From Vibrio spartinae (lineage in GTDB: Bacteria; Pseudomonadota; Gammaproteobacteria; Enterobacterales; Vibrionaceae): a stretch of DNA of 64,000 nt. The DNA lies in NCBI RefSeq assembly GCF_024347135.1, contig NZ_AP024908.1, positions 372,001-436,000 on the forward strand, written 5' to 3'. Position 1 is the first letter of the stretch. The number at the start of each line of letters is the position of its first letter. This document shows, one piece after another, positions 35,357-44,263 of this stretch. The position numbers were made by a program, and so were the translations under genes. Under the pieces are notes generated by a model, which was given only the letters and a program-made list of their open reading frames with translations, searched no databases and was not told the origin of the DNA.

Positions 35357-36760
35357 ATGAAAACAGGTACAAATGTTATTCACCTAACGCTGGTTGTAGC
35401 GTTAGGTGGATTGTTATTTGGTTACGATACCGCAGTGATTTCCGGTGCGGTTGAAGCACTGCAAAATTATTTTCAACTTACCGCAACCGAGTTGGGGTTT
35501 GCTGCATCCTCTGCTTTAATCGGTTGTGTTCTTGGTGCCGCGTTGGCTGGTTATGCCAGTAACCGTTACGGACGGCGAGGCGCATTAATTATTGCCGCGT
35601 TACTCTTTCTGATTTCTGCGATTGGCTCCGCGATACCAGAGTACTATTGGACCTTTGTGACTTATCGGATCATTGGGGGCATCGGTGTGGGAATCGCGTC
35701 GATGGTTTCTCCGATGTATATCGCAGAAGTCGCGCCACCTGCACGTCGCGGAGGATTGGTGGCATGGAACCAGTTTGCCATTATTTTCGGTATGTTGGTG
35801 GTGTACTTTGTCAACTACGGCATTGCACTGCTGGGCAGCGATAATTGGCTCAATGACGTGGGCTGGCGATATATGTTTGCATCGGAAGTTATTCCTGCAA
35901 TCCTGTTCTTCGGGCTGTTGTTTACCGTACCGGAAACGCCACGCTGGCTGGCACTGAAAGGGCGTGATCATGAAGCACATGGCCTGCTGAAAGCGATGAA
36001 TCCACAGCAAGATATCGAGCCGCAATGGCAAGAAATTAAACAGTCGTTGATTAAGGTTAATCGGCCGGGGATTGTCGCTGCGGGATATCTGGGCGTGTTA
36101 CTGATCGGTATTATGCTGAGTGTATTGCAACAGGTCACGGGGATTAATGTGTTTCTCTACTATGCGCCAGCAATTCTCAAAAGTTTCAGTGATTCCACCA
36201 CGGATATTGCACTACTGCAAACGATTCTGGTCGGTGCCGTCAATTTAAGTTTTACCGTGTTGGCTATTTTCACCGTGGATAAATTCGGACGTCGGCCGCT
36301 GATGATGATTGGTGCCGGTTTGATGGCGGTCAGTATGTTAGCGATTGGTACCGCTGCCTATCTGAATGCAATTGGTAGTTATCTGTTAGTGTTTATGCTG
36401 ATGTATATTGCTGCGTTTGCATTGTCACTGGGGCCGGTGACTTGGGTTCTGTTGTCTGAAATCTTCCCCAACAGCGTTCGTTCCAGAGCATTATCCATTG
36501 CTGTGTTTGCGCAATGGTTCGCTAATTTTGTGGTGTCTCAGTCCTTCCCGATGATGAATGAAAAAGAGAGTTTTATATTCCAGCAGTTTCATGGCGGTTT
36601 TCCATTCTGGTTGTATGGGATTATGGGGATATTTACCGTTTACTTTATTTATCGCTGGGTTCCGGAAACCAAAGGCAAGTCGTTGGAACAACTGGAAACT
36701 CTCTGGCAGCGTGATTCAGAGCAAACTGGTAATCGCATGAAAACGGCTAAATTATCTTGA
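35357..36760 (+). CDS. xylE: Sugar:proton symporter (MFS sugar porter, XylE-like)
   Basis: A 467-residue inner-membrane protein with 12 helices. Sugar porter motifs are present: GGLLFGYDTAVISGA in helix 1, NRYGRRGAL in loop 2-3, PETPRWL after helix 6, QQVTGINVFLYYAP in helix 7 and VPETKGKSLEQLE after helix 12. Placed between xylA and xylR, D-xylose is the likely substrate. The name xylE is by context, since this family also carries arabinose, galactose and glucose. A ribosome site AAAGAGG precedes ATG 35357. Confidence 0.88.
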   Translation: MKTGTNVIHLTLVVALGGLLFGYDTAVISGAVEALQNYFQLTATELGFAASSALIGCVLGAALAGYASNRYGRRGALIIAALLFLISAIGSAIPEYYWTFVTYRIIGGIGVGIASMVSPMYIAEVAPPARRGGLVAWNQFAIIFGMLVVYFVNYGIALLGSDNWLNDVGWRYMFASEVIPAILFFGLLFTVPETPRWLALKGRDHEAHGLLKAMNPQQDIEPQWQEIKQSLIKVNRPGIVAAGYLGVLLIGIMLSVLQQVTGINVFLYYAPAILKSFSDSTTDIALLQTILVGAVNLSFTVLAIFTVDKFGRRPLMMIGAGLMAVSMLAIGTAAYLNAIGSYLLVFMLMYIAAFALSLGPVTWVLLSEIFPNSVRSRALSIAVFAQWFANFVVSQSFPMMNEKESFIFQQFHGGFPFWLYGIMGIFTVYFIYRWVPETKGKSLEQLETLWQRDSEQTGNRMKTAKLS

Positions 36761-36853
36761 GCGGTGAGGATCACTTGGTGCCATCTGATGAGGTTGATGG
36801 CTGATCTACATAAAAGAATGATTTGATGGTCATGATTATCGTTCTGTGCAGTT

Positions 36854-36874
36854 GCCCACCGGGATTCGGTGGGC
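36854..36874. terminator. Hairpin between the convergent sugar porter and xylR genes
   Basis: GCCCACCG (36854-36861) pairs perfectly with CGGTGGGC (36867-36874) over 8 bases with a 5-base loop. There is no clear T-tract on either side, so it is a weak or Rho-assisted terminator for the convergent pair. Confidence 0.55.
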
Positions 36875-36903
36875 CTGCCTATTCAACCACTGAGTTATTG
36901 TGG

Positions 36904-38181
36904 TTATAGCGCATCACGATGACGCCATCTGTCGTGATGCTGTTCGCGAAATTCTTTCGGTGTACATTGCTGATGTTTTTTAAACACGCTGTACATGTAT
37001 TGCAGTGAAGGATAGCCACATAATTCAGCAATTTCGGCGACCGGTAATGATGTGGTTGCCAGCAGATGACGTGCTTGCCTCAGCTTAGAATTATGGATTT
37101 CCTGATGAATGGAATGCCCGCATTCTTCTTTAAAACGGATTTCCATGTTGGAGCGAGAAATACCGACATAGTCGAGAACCTGTTCGACTTTAATACCTTT
37201 GCAGGCGTGATGACGGATAAAATGCATCGCCTGAATCACATAGGGATCTTTCAGGGCTTGATAGTCGGTACTCTGCCGTGCGTGGACTTGTGTCGGAGGA
37301 ACCAGCCGACGCGTTTGCCTGAGTGCCTCTAACTGCTCTGTCTCTTCGGGGGCGGTGGTCAGCAGGCGGTGCAGTAGTTTGGCAGCCTGATAGCCCATCT
37401 CTTTACATCCTTGTTCGACCGAAGATAACGACACGCGGCTCAGATAGCGGGTCAGCTCTTCATTATCAATGCCAATGACGGAAATTTTGTCCGGCACCAT
37501 CAACTTCAAATGATCGCAAACCTGAAGCAGGTGGCGAGCCCGGGCATCGGTGACCGCAACAATGCCGACCGGTGTCGGTAGTTGCTGCAACCAGTCCGCG
37601 AGACGATTCATATCGTACTGCCATGTTTGCGGGCTTACCTCATTGCCCCGATATACCGAACCGGAGTATCCCTCTCGTCGTAAGAGTTGAATAAAGGCCT
37701 GTTCTCGTTCATGAGACCAGCGTCGCCATGATTCTTGCGGCATCCCGTAGAACGCGAAATTTTCAATCCCTTTGCTTTTGAGATGCTGAAATGCCAGTTC
37801 AATCAATGCCTGATTATCGGTGGCAACATAAGGGACATCCGGATAATCGGATGGATGTTCATAAGAGCCACCAATTGCGACAACCGGGAGCGTGGTGTCT
37901 TCGAGCAGTTCCCGAATGTGAGGGTTGTCGAAATCAGCAATTACCCCGTCGCCTTTCCAAGTATGGAAATTCTCCAGATGCGTCGTGAATTCTTCTTCAA
38001 GATAAATATCCCAGTTACATTGCGACGCCTGTAAATATTCGCCGATACCTTCGATTACCTCCCGGTCATACACTTTATTGGCATTAAATAATAGTGTAAT
38101 CCGATAACGGTGATCGATGAACTGACGATATAAGTTGTGAGGGTAAGGTTTCAGAGCTGTCATGGATGGGGTTTTATTCAT
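36904..38181 (-). CDS. xylR: Xylose operon regulator XylR (LacI-like sensor + AraC-type HTH)
   Basis: A 425-residue regulator. The N-terminal 290 residues form a periplasmic-binding-protein-like sugar sensor (FNANKVYDREVIEGIGEYL, VISVIGIDNEELTRYLSRV). The last 100 residues are an AraC-type double helix-turn-helix (VEQVLDYVGISRSNMEIRFK, then LPVAEIAELCGYPSLQYMYS). This fusion is specific to XylR, which activates xyl genes with D-xylose. It is divergent from xylB and convergent with the sugar porter. No strong ribosome site is visible before ATG 38181; ATG 38163 is an alternative. Confidence 0.93.
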   Translation of the reverse strand: MNKTPSMTALKPYPHNLYRQFIDHRYRITLLFNANKVYDREVIEGIGEYLQASQCNWDIYLEEEFTTHLENFHTWKGDGVIADFDNPHIRELLEDTTLPVVAIGGSYEHPSDYPDVPYVATDNQALIELAFQHLKSKGIENFAFYGMPQESWRRWSHEREQAFIQLLRREGYSGSVYRGNEVSPQTWQYDMNRLADWLQQLPTPVGIVAVTDARARHLLQVCDHLKLMVPDKISVIGIDNEELTRYLSRVSLSSVEQGCKEMGYQAAKLLHRLLTTAPEETEQLEALRQTRRLVPPTQVHARQSTDYQALKDPYVIQAMHFIRHHACKGIKVEQVLDYVGISRSNMEIRFKEECGHSIHQEIHNSKLRQARHLLATTSLPVAEIAELCGYPSLQYMYSVFKKHQQCTPKEFREQHHDRWRHRDAL

Positions 38182-38285
38182 AAATAATATTAATTATATT
38201 TTGTCCATAATTTTTAAGTCTAACAGGCAAGTACTGTGTTAAATGTGATCCTTCACTCAGTCGTTAAATCCATGAAGCTATCTAT

Positions 38286-38300
38286 GAAAAATCGTAATTG
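38286..38300 (+). promoter_or_regulatory. Candidate XylR site upstream of xylB
   Basis: GAAAAATCGTAATTG lies in the xylR-xylB divergent gap and matches the motifs near xylA and the sugar porter at 13 of 15 positions with xylA. Confidence 0.55.
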
Positions 38301-38439
38301 TTTCGTGAACTGAGAGACTTATGATAATGATTCGATAAATAAAATCATCACGAAGCGTAAATATATCCGGATGGCCCCATGACACTGTGTATTTCCTGAG
38401 GTTATCCGAGTCTATAGAGTGAAAATGAAAGGGTAGCTT

Positions 38440-39894
38440 ATGTATGTTGGAATCGATTTAGGGACATCCGGCGTTAAGGTCATTGTACTTGCGGAAAATG
38501 GTGATGTGGTGGCGAGCGAGGTGGCACCACTTGAGATATCACGTCCATTTCCGCTGTGGTCAGAACAAGATCCGCAGCATTGGTGGCAAGCCATGTGTCA
38601 AGCCATTCAGGCGCTGGGAAAACAGACAGATCTTCGCGCGGTGAAAGCCATCGGGTTGTCGGGACAGATGCATGGTGCGGTGCTGCTCGATCAGCAAGGG
38701 CAGGTGCTGCGCCCTGCGATTTTGTGGAATGACGGTCGCTGTCAGGCACAATGCGCCGAACTGGAGCGGCGTGTCCCCGACAGTCGTCAGATTACAGGGA
38801 ATATGATGATGCCGGGCTTTACCGCCCCGAAACTTCTGTGGGTCGCAGAACATGAGCCGGCGGTTTTTGCTCAGACAGACAAAGTTCTGTTGCCGAAAGA
38901 TTACTTGCGTTATCGGATGACGGGGGTGTATGCCTCGGATATGTCCGACGCCGCCGGGACCATGTGGTTAGACGTCGCCCAGCGAGATTGGAGTGATGAG
39001 CTGCTTGATGCAACCGGGCTGGCGCGCCGCCATATGCCGGATCTGTATGAAGGGAATGCGATCACCGGCACGTTGAGTCGCGAACTTGCCAATGCATGGG
39101 GCATGCCTGAAGTACCCGTGATTGCCGGTGGCGGTGATAATGCCGCTGGCGCTGTCGGAGTCGGGATTATCGAACCGGGGCAGGCGATGCTCTCTTTGGG
39201 AACCTCCGGTGTGTATTTCGCGGTTAGTGATGGTTTCCTTGCGAATCCGGATTCCGCATTACACAGTTTCTGTCATGCATTACCGGGAACTTGGCACTCC
39301 ATGTCGGTTATTTTGAGTGCTGCATCTTGTTTGTCTTGGGTATGTGAATTGACCGGATTTACCGATGTAAGCGAGATGTTGAGCGAGACGGAAAGTCATG
39401 CTAATCCCGATTCCGGGGTGGTGTTCCTTCCTTATTTGTCGGGCGAACGGACACCGCATAATGACCCGTATGCAAAAGGTGTGTTCTTCGGCATGACCCA
39501 TTCGACATCGAAGTACGAGTTGATTCAGGCGGTATTGGAAGGGGTGGGTTTTGCATTTGCCGATGGGTTTGATGCATTACATCAGACGGGTTTATTACCG
39601 GAAGAGGTGGTCCTGATTGGCGGTGGGGCTCGCAGCCAGTATTGGCGTCAGATGTTGGCGGATATTGTCCGGTTGCCGCTGGCATATCGTCAGGGCGGTG
39701 ATGTTGGCCCGGCGCTCGGTGCAGCACGACTGGCGATGTTAGCCGTCAGGCCTGAAATGACGGCTCGGGATATTTGCGCGTCACCGCTATTGATCGAAAG
39801 ACATACGCCGGATGAAGAACAAACGGTACATTACCAACGCAAGAGAGCGGTTTATCAACAATTATATCGTCAATTAAAGCCGCTTTTTGTGTAA
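38440..39894 (+). CDS. xylB: Xylulokinase
   Basis: A 484-residue FGGY-family kinase phosphorylating D-xylulose to xylulose 5-phosphate. The first phosphate motif YVGIDLGTSGVKVIVL opens the protein, GLSGQMHGAVLLD is the xylulokinase substrate block, FTAPKLLWV and LPKDYLRYRMTG follow, GGGDNAAGAVGVGI holds the catalytic Asp region, and GGGARSQYWRQMLADI is the second FGGY signature. AGGGTAGCTT precedes the start. Transcribed separately from xylA here, each with its own candidate XylR site. Confidence 0.96.
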   Translation: MYVGIDLGTSGVKVIVLAENGDVVASEVAPLEISRPFPLWSEQDPQHWWQAMCQAIQALGKQTDLRAVKAIGLSGQMHGAVLLDQQGQVLRPAILWNDGRCQAQCAELERRVPDSRQITGNMMMPGFTAPKLLWVAEHEPAVFAQTDKVLLPKDYLRYRMTGVYASDMSDAAGTMWLDVAQRDWSDELLDATGLARRHMPDLYEGNAITGTLSRELANAWGMPEVPVIAGGGDNAAGAVGVGIIEPGQAMLSLGTSGVYFAVSDGFLANPDSALHSFCHALPGTWHSMSVILSAASCLSWVCELTGFTDVSEMLSETESHANPDSGVVFLPYLSGERTPHNDPYAKGVFFGMTHSTSKYELIQAVLEGVGFAFADGFDALHQTGLLPEEVVLIGGGARSQYWRQMLADIVRLPLAYRQGGDVGPALGAARLAMLAVRPEMTARDICASPLLIERHTPDEEQTVHYQRKRAVYQQLYRQLKPLFV

Positions 39895-39998
39895 GCAAGA
39901 TAGATTTGCCTCGGCGGTGTCTCGGTTATTTTTCAATGATCGAGTGTATAAACTGAATGGTGCCATAAACTGAATGTCATAACCGAGCGTCATAAAAT

Positions 39999-40027
39999 AA
40001 ATAAGGAGCCATAAGGCTCCTTATTTT
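39999..40027. terminator. Terminator after xylB (possibly bidirectional)
   Basis: AAATAAGGAGCC (39999-40010) and GGCTCCTTATTT (40015-40026) are perfectly complementary with a 4-base loop. It stands between the convergent xylB and POT transporter genes. Confidence 0.88.
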
Positions 40028-40085
40028 GATCTCGCTGAAACTTGTGCCGTTCAACTCAATTGTCTCTTAACACTTCATTGTATTC

Positions 40086-40123
40086 TCAATATATTAAGCA
40101 GTATTTTCAATATATTAAGCAGT
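40086..40123. repeat. 21-bp tandem duplication at the POT gene's 3' end
   Basis: TCAATATATTAAGCAGT occurs at 40086-40102 and again at 40107-40123. The second copy carries the POT gene's stop codon (TTA at 40115-40117 on the plus strand), so the duplication includes the gene's last bases. Confidence 0.88.
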
Positions 40124-41512
40124 TTGAGTCACACTGTCAGCGTCTTGAGGTTTTCGGTTCATATGAGAGGTTTGTTCTGCACCGTGCATCCACATAACCA
40201 ATTGATTAGAAAACAGGAGCAGGACGAGGCCGGAGATTGTCGCAGTGACGGCAATGCCACCAAAAATCGCTAAGGCGCCGAAATCGCCAACATGGGCACC
40301 GATCAGCCCGGCAATGTAGTTGGCTATCGCATTAAATCCGAACCAGACACCCATCATCAGTGAAGCAAGACGAAGCGGTGCCAGTTTGGTGGTCATCGAT
40401 AAACCGATTGGTGACAGGCACAGTTCCCCGATGGTATGAAAGAAGAATGCACCAACCAGCCAGAACATGGAAGTTTTCACACTCAGATCGCCACCTTGCT
40501 CTAACACCGCACCAATCATGCACAAGAAACCGATCGCCAGAAAGAATAGTCCAAATGCAAATTTGACGGGTGAGTTGGGTTCTCGGCTGCCAAGTTTAAC
40601 CCATAGTGCAGCAATCAGCGGTGCACAGACAATGATGAAAAATGGATTCAGAGACTGGAACCAAGCCGCCGGTACTTCAAAGCTGCCGATCATTCGATCA
40701 GTATACTGTTGGGTGTAGAGGTTCATCAAACCACCGGCTTGTTCAAATCCGGCCCAGAAGACAATCACAAATAATCCCATGATGATAATGACCTTCATGC
40801 GGTCAATTTCTTCTTTGGTTAACGGTTCTTTCTTCGTTGATTTTTTCTGTTGTAAATCGCGCGCGGCAGCCGGTTTGAGGCCGATATCTCCCAGCCAGCG
40901 TTGAGCAAACAGGATTTGGATCACGAAGCTGATGAGCATACCGATACCTGCTGCAACGAAGCCTGCTTTCCAGCCAAAGCTATTGGTCGCAATACCGGAA
41001 ATAATCCCTGCGAGTAGCGCACCGATATTAATGCCCATATAAAAGATGGTGAACGCACCGTCGCGACGATGGTCGCCTTCTGTGTATAGATCGCCAACCA
41101 TGGTTGAAATGTTGGGTTTAAACAGACCATTCCCGATGATCAACAGTGCCAGACCAAGATAGAAACTGTGCGCGGCATCAAGACCGAGTAATTGATGCGG
41201 CAGTGCCAGCGTAAACTGACCGATTGCCATCAGGGCACCACCCGCGAGAATCGAGCGACGTTGACCGAAATAGTTATCAGCCAGCCAGCCACCGATTAAG
41301 GGCGTAATATAGACCAGCCCGGTATAGATACCATAGAGATCCAATGCCTCTTTGGCTGACCAGCCCATGCCACCGTTTAGTGTTGTGTCTGTGAGGTATA
41401 AAACCAGGATTGCTCGCATTGCGTAGTAGGAGAATCGTTCCCACAGTTCAGTGCCAAACAAAAGGAACAAGCCACGAGGATGGCCTAAGAATTGATGATT
41501 GTTGTGATTCAT
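40115..41512 (-). CDS. Proton-dependent oligopeptide transporter (POT/PTR2, DtpA-like)
   Basis: A 465-residue inner-membrane protein with about 14 helices. The POT signatures are present: GTELWERFSYYAMRAILVLYL (ExxERFxYY in helix 1), GGWLADNYFGQRRSILAGG after helix 2 and FTIFYMGINIGALLAGI (the PTR2 FYxxINxGSL block). It imports di- and tripeptides with protons. It is convergent with xylB and lies 326 bases from the cellulase gene upstream. No ribosome site stands out before ATG 41512. Confidence 0.93.
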   Translation of the reverse strand: MNHNNHQFLGHPRGLFLLFGTELWERFSYYAMRAILVLYLTDTTLNGGMGWSAKEALDLYGIYTGLVYITPLIGGWLADNYFGQRRSILAGGALMAIGQFTLALPHQLLGLDAAHSFYLGLALLIIGNGLFKPNISTMVGDLYTEGDHRRDGAFTIFYMGINIGALLAGIISGIATNSFGWKAGFVAAGIGMLISFVIQILFAQRWLGDIGLKPAAARDLQQKKSTKKEPLTKEEIDRMKVIIIMGLFVIVFWAGFEQAGGLMNLYTQQYTDRMIGSFEVPAAWFQSLNPFFIIVCAPLIAALWVKLGSREPNSPVKFAFGLFFLAIGFLCMIGAVLEQGGDLSVKTSMFWLVGAFFFHTIGELCLSPIGLSMTTKLAPLRLASLMMGVWFGFNAIANYIAGLIGAHVGDFGALAIFGGIAVTATISGLVLLLFSNQLVMWMHGAEQTSHMNRKPQDADSVTQTA

Positions 41513-41775
41513 ATTTGCTTTGTTTAGATTATTTATTAGCTTTTTATTTTACTTTAATGTTACATATTGGGTAAATGATTTGGTTTTTAACATTTATGCA
41601 ATATATTATAAAGTTGTTTTTTTAACGTTTTGAAATTAAAGAGTTTTATGATTTTGGCTGCCAAGGAAGAAAATCGGGGTGAACTAAGTTTTCATTTATG
41701 AAACAATTGTTTGCATGGTTGATACAAAAAAATCAGTAAATATTAAAGATTTGTGACGGTGATTGATATAAAGAT
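41513..41775. other. Promoter region of the POT gene
   Basis: About 260 AT-rich bases with no gene. Runs such as GTTGTTTTTTTAACG and many TTTAT blocks are present; I cannot name a defined operator. Confidence 0.4.
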
Positions 41776-41801
41776 AAAAAAAGCCAGCACGGAATGCTGG
41801 C
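41776..41801 (-). terminator. Terminator of the GH5 cellulase gene
   Basis: GCCAGCA (41783-41789) pairs with TGCTGGC (41795-41801). The AAAAAAA at 41776-41782 becomes the T-tract on the minus strand. Confidence 0.88.
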
Positions 41802-41837
41802 AAGGTCCCACAAAATGAGGATATCAGAGCGTATTGG

Positions 41838-43028
41838 TTAATCTGTACAGATGCCGGTTAAAGTCCAGGCGTTATCACTACCGGGAATGGACGTTGTATA
41901 CCAGTTGGCCTGATAGAGCTTATTCTGATACACCATGTAGTCACCGTCCTCGCTATGGTCGTAATTTCCGTGTTCCCATGACTTACGTGTCCAGTTCGGA
42001 TAGACATTGATACCAGCACAATCTTGTGGCGTGCGATTATCGAGTTTATATGGCCAGTTCTCGATAATCGATTTTACTTTCTTACCGGAGGGGGTCAGCG
42101 TCATGGTATCCGGATAGTAGGTCGATGCGCCTTCGTCCTTGTCGTTCAACGCCCAGTTCGCATTGCTGAGGTCATGCGCTTTCATGAAATTCACCCAGAC
42201 GTCAGTCTCTGCTTGATTGACATCGCCATCCCCATTGGCATTGATTGTTCCCCATTCGGTTACGAATAGCGCAATACCATTATTCATCGCTGTGATCGCT
42301 TTATCTCTGAGAAATTGTCCGTGTGTTCCGGCATAAAAGTGCAGTGTATAGGCGATGTTTGTGCCGTTGATCGGGTTCCAGGATGCGGTATCGACGTCTT
42401 GTGACCAGCTTGGCGTGCCGACAACGATTAAATTATCCGGATCAAATTCACGGATTGCTGCAATCACGGTTTCTGCATAGGGTTTGATGACGTTATCCCA
42501 AGAGATTTGCAGGGGCTCATTGTAGATCTCATAAATGACATTGGGGCTGTCACCATATTTCTGCGCCATTTCCCGGAAGAAGCTGACCGCTTCGGCAACA
42601 TTGTCTTCAGCATGATGAGAATGCCAGTCGATGATGACATACATATCGTTAGCGATGGCAGCATCTACGACCGTCACCACTTTAGCTTTATTACCTGCGG
42701 GATCATCAAGATAGCCACCTTCCTCCTGAATGCCCATTGAGGCTCTGACGATACTGGCATTCCAGTCTTCCCGGAGCATCTTAACAATGTCTGCACGGTA
42801 GAATTTTTCACCGCCCCACTCATTATTACTCCAGAACAAGCTATTTCCTGAGAAGCTTTTGATGGTATCGCCGGCATAGATTTTATTGCCGGAAACGGAT
42901 AAAGGTTCAACAGCATATGCTTGCTGTGTTAATCCAATCAATAGGCATCCCAGACAGGAAAGCAATAATTTTTTGGCCGAGGAACGACTTTTCCTCGTGG
43001 ATAGACGTTGTATTGGTAAATATGACAT
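41838..43028 (-). CDS. Secreted GH5 endoglucanase (cellulase) with C-terminal CBM5-like module
   Basis: A 396-residue exported enzyme from ATG 43028 (MSYLPIQRL), which has AGAGGTG just upstream; the frame is open to 43064. The signal peptide ends LTQQAYA at about residue 39. GH5 subfamily 2-like blocks follow: NASIVRASMG, YVIIDWHSH, the acid/base Glu in VIYEIYNEPL and the nucleophile Glu in ALFVTEWG. After a short linker, the last 60 residues (CAGINVYPNWTRKSW, then QNKLYQANWYT) form a CBM5/12 chitin/cellulose-binding module. It cuts internal beta-1,4-glucan bonds outside the cell. Confidence 0.92.
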   Translation of the reverse strand: MSYLPIQRLSTRKSRSSAKKLLLSCLGCLLIGLTQQAYAVEPLSVSGNKIYAGDTIKSFSGNSLFWSNNEWGGEKFYRADIVKMLREDWNASIVRASMGIQEEGGYLDDPAGNKAKVVTVVDAAIANDMYVIIDWHSHHAEDNVAEAVSFFREMAQKYGDSPNVIYEIYNEPLQISWDNVIKPYAETVIAAIREFDPDNLIVVGTPSWSQDVDTASWNPINGTNIAYTLHFYAGTHGQFLRDKAITAMNNGIALFVTEWGTINANGDGDVNQAETDVWVNFMKAHDLSNANWALNDKDEGASTYYPDTMTLTPSGKKVKSIIENWPYKLDNRTPQDCAGINVYPNWTRKSWEHGNYDHSEDGDYMVYQNKLYQANWYTTSIPGSDNAWTLTGICTD

Positions 43029-43465
43029 CAGTTCACCTCTAATTAAACATGACGTACCATTCATTACGAGTTGAATGACTCATGATAATTGTATTGTTAG
43101 CAGAAATTATGTTTGACAAAGATTGCCGCTTAATAAATTAGCAACTACTTTCAATATAGGCGGTAATAACAAGGTGGGGATACAAACTATAATAGTTGTG
43201 ACAGTACACTAGATAGTCGATTGTTATATTTTTATTTATATTATTAATGAGCCTGTTTTAAATTTATTGAAACGATATCTGTGATCTGGATTTGAATCGT
43301 CAGCATGAACAAGGAATGATAAATCATAAAATAAAATATTCTGTGCTGTATAAATATGACATTCCGTCCTATAACACCGGACGGAATGACGACATGGTTC
43401 AACCATACATCTATTCTATACAGAATAAAAAATGATGGTATGCGCTCTTTGTTTTGTCGGTAAAA
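43029..43465. other. AT-rich gap with one hairpin
   Basis: No gene is supported. CATTCCGTCC (43361-43370) and GGACGGAATG (43380-43389) form a perfect 10-bp stem with a 9-base loop, but no T-tract follows. The remainder is the cellulase promoter region. Confidence 0.5.
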
Positions 43466-43912
43466 TTACAACCCATACTTGGATGGTTGGCGATTATCAT
43501 TCTGAATCATGGTTTTTAAATCAGATAAATATTGCAGATCATCGTCATTATTTTCCCAGTAGAAATGACCGAATGCTTCAACGGCTTCGCGCATTAAAAT
43601 CGCTTTGACTTTGCTGACACCGGATTCGCGCAGTAGCTCATAGAACAGTTGGTCTGCATCTGAGCGGCTTAACAAATGTGTGTAATAAAGCCAATCGTGA
43701 ATAACCGCTGCTTTCATAAAACGCGGGTTAAACGGCGTACCGATAATGCTGTAGGCAGCACTCGGGATACTCGCACCATCATACTGAAAGAACTTCGGTA
43801 CCCAGATTGCTGTTCCTTGGTTCACGATGCCAAAGTCTTCAGCGACCTCGTAGGCTTCATCGAGTTTGCTGTTGTGAGTTTCAGTCACCGGAAATATATA
43901 TAAATTGCTCAT
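43466..43912 (-). CDS. DUF1353 protein
   Basis: A 148-residue soluble protein starting at ATG 43912 with GGAGA upstream; an in-frame extension to 43975 lacks a ribosome site. It shows DUF1353 hallmarks: VPKFFQYDGASIPSAAYSI, then KAAVIHDWLYYT and RSDADQLFYELLRESGV. The conserved His-Asp and Asp residues suggest a metal-binding or hydrolase-like fold, often found in phage and prophage. No other phage gene is nearby, so this is an orphan copy. Function unknown. Confidence 0.78.
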   Translation of the reverse strand: MSNLYIFPVTETHNSKLDEAYEVAEDFGIVNQGTAIWVPKFFQYDGASIPSAAYSIIGTPFNPRFMKAAVIHDWLYYTHLLSRSDADQLFYELLRESGVSKVKAILMREAVEAFGHFYWENNDDDLQYLSDLKTMIQNDNRQPSKYGL

Positions 43913-44166
43913 AGTTGAGTCTCCATATTGAAGCGTGTGATTTGGTTGTTGTGTTCGTCCGGACGGCTGAGGCACATAATCCGCAGCAGGGATAGACTAT
44001 GTGCTTCGACGACGATTGAATAGGGGGGCTTGCGAACAGTTTTGCGAATAAATATAAGATTTACAGCGAGTTATATACGGGATTGGCGGTGAACGTCGGA
44101 GAAAATGCGGGGAAGTTGCCAAGAGTAATACAGTCTGTGCATTTTATGTTTTTTGTTGCATACTAG

Positions 44167-44234
44167 TCGTCGCGTGGTAAGAATCGTCGCGTGGTAACAA
44201 TCGTCGCGTGGTAACAATTGTCGCGTGGTAACAA
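44167..44234. repeat. 17-bp tandem array, 4 copies
   Basis: TCGTCGCGTGGTAAGAA (44167-44183) is followed by two exact copies of TCGTCGCGTGGTAACAA and one TTGTCGCGTGGTAACAA, ending 29 bases before the DUF4336 start codon. Copies differ by only one or two bases, so expansion is recent. Confidence 0.93.
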
Positions 44235-44263
44235 TCGGATGAAAAACCAGAACGGAGAACATC

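Noticed and set aside
43466..43912. Prophage
   Set aside because: DUF1353 is often phage-borne, but no integrase, structural, lysis or other phage gene is near it.
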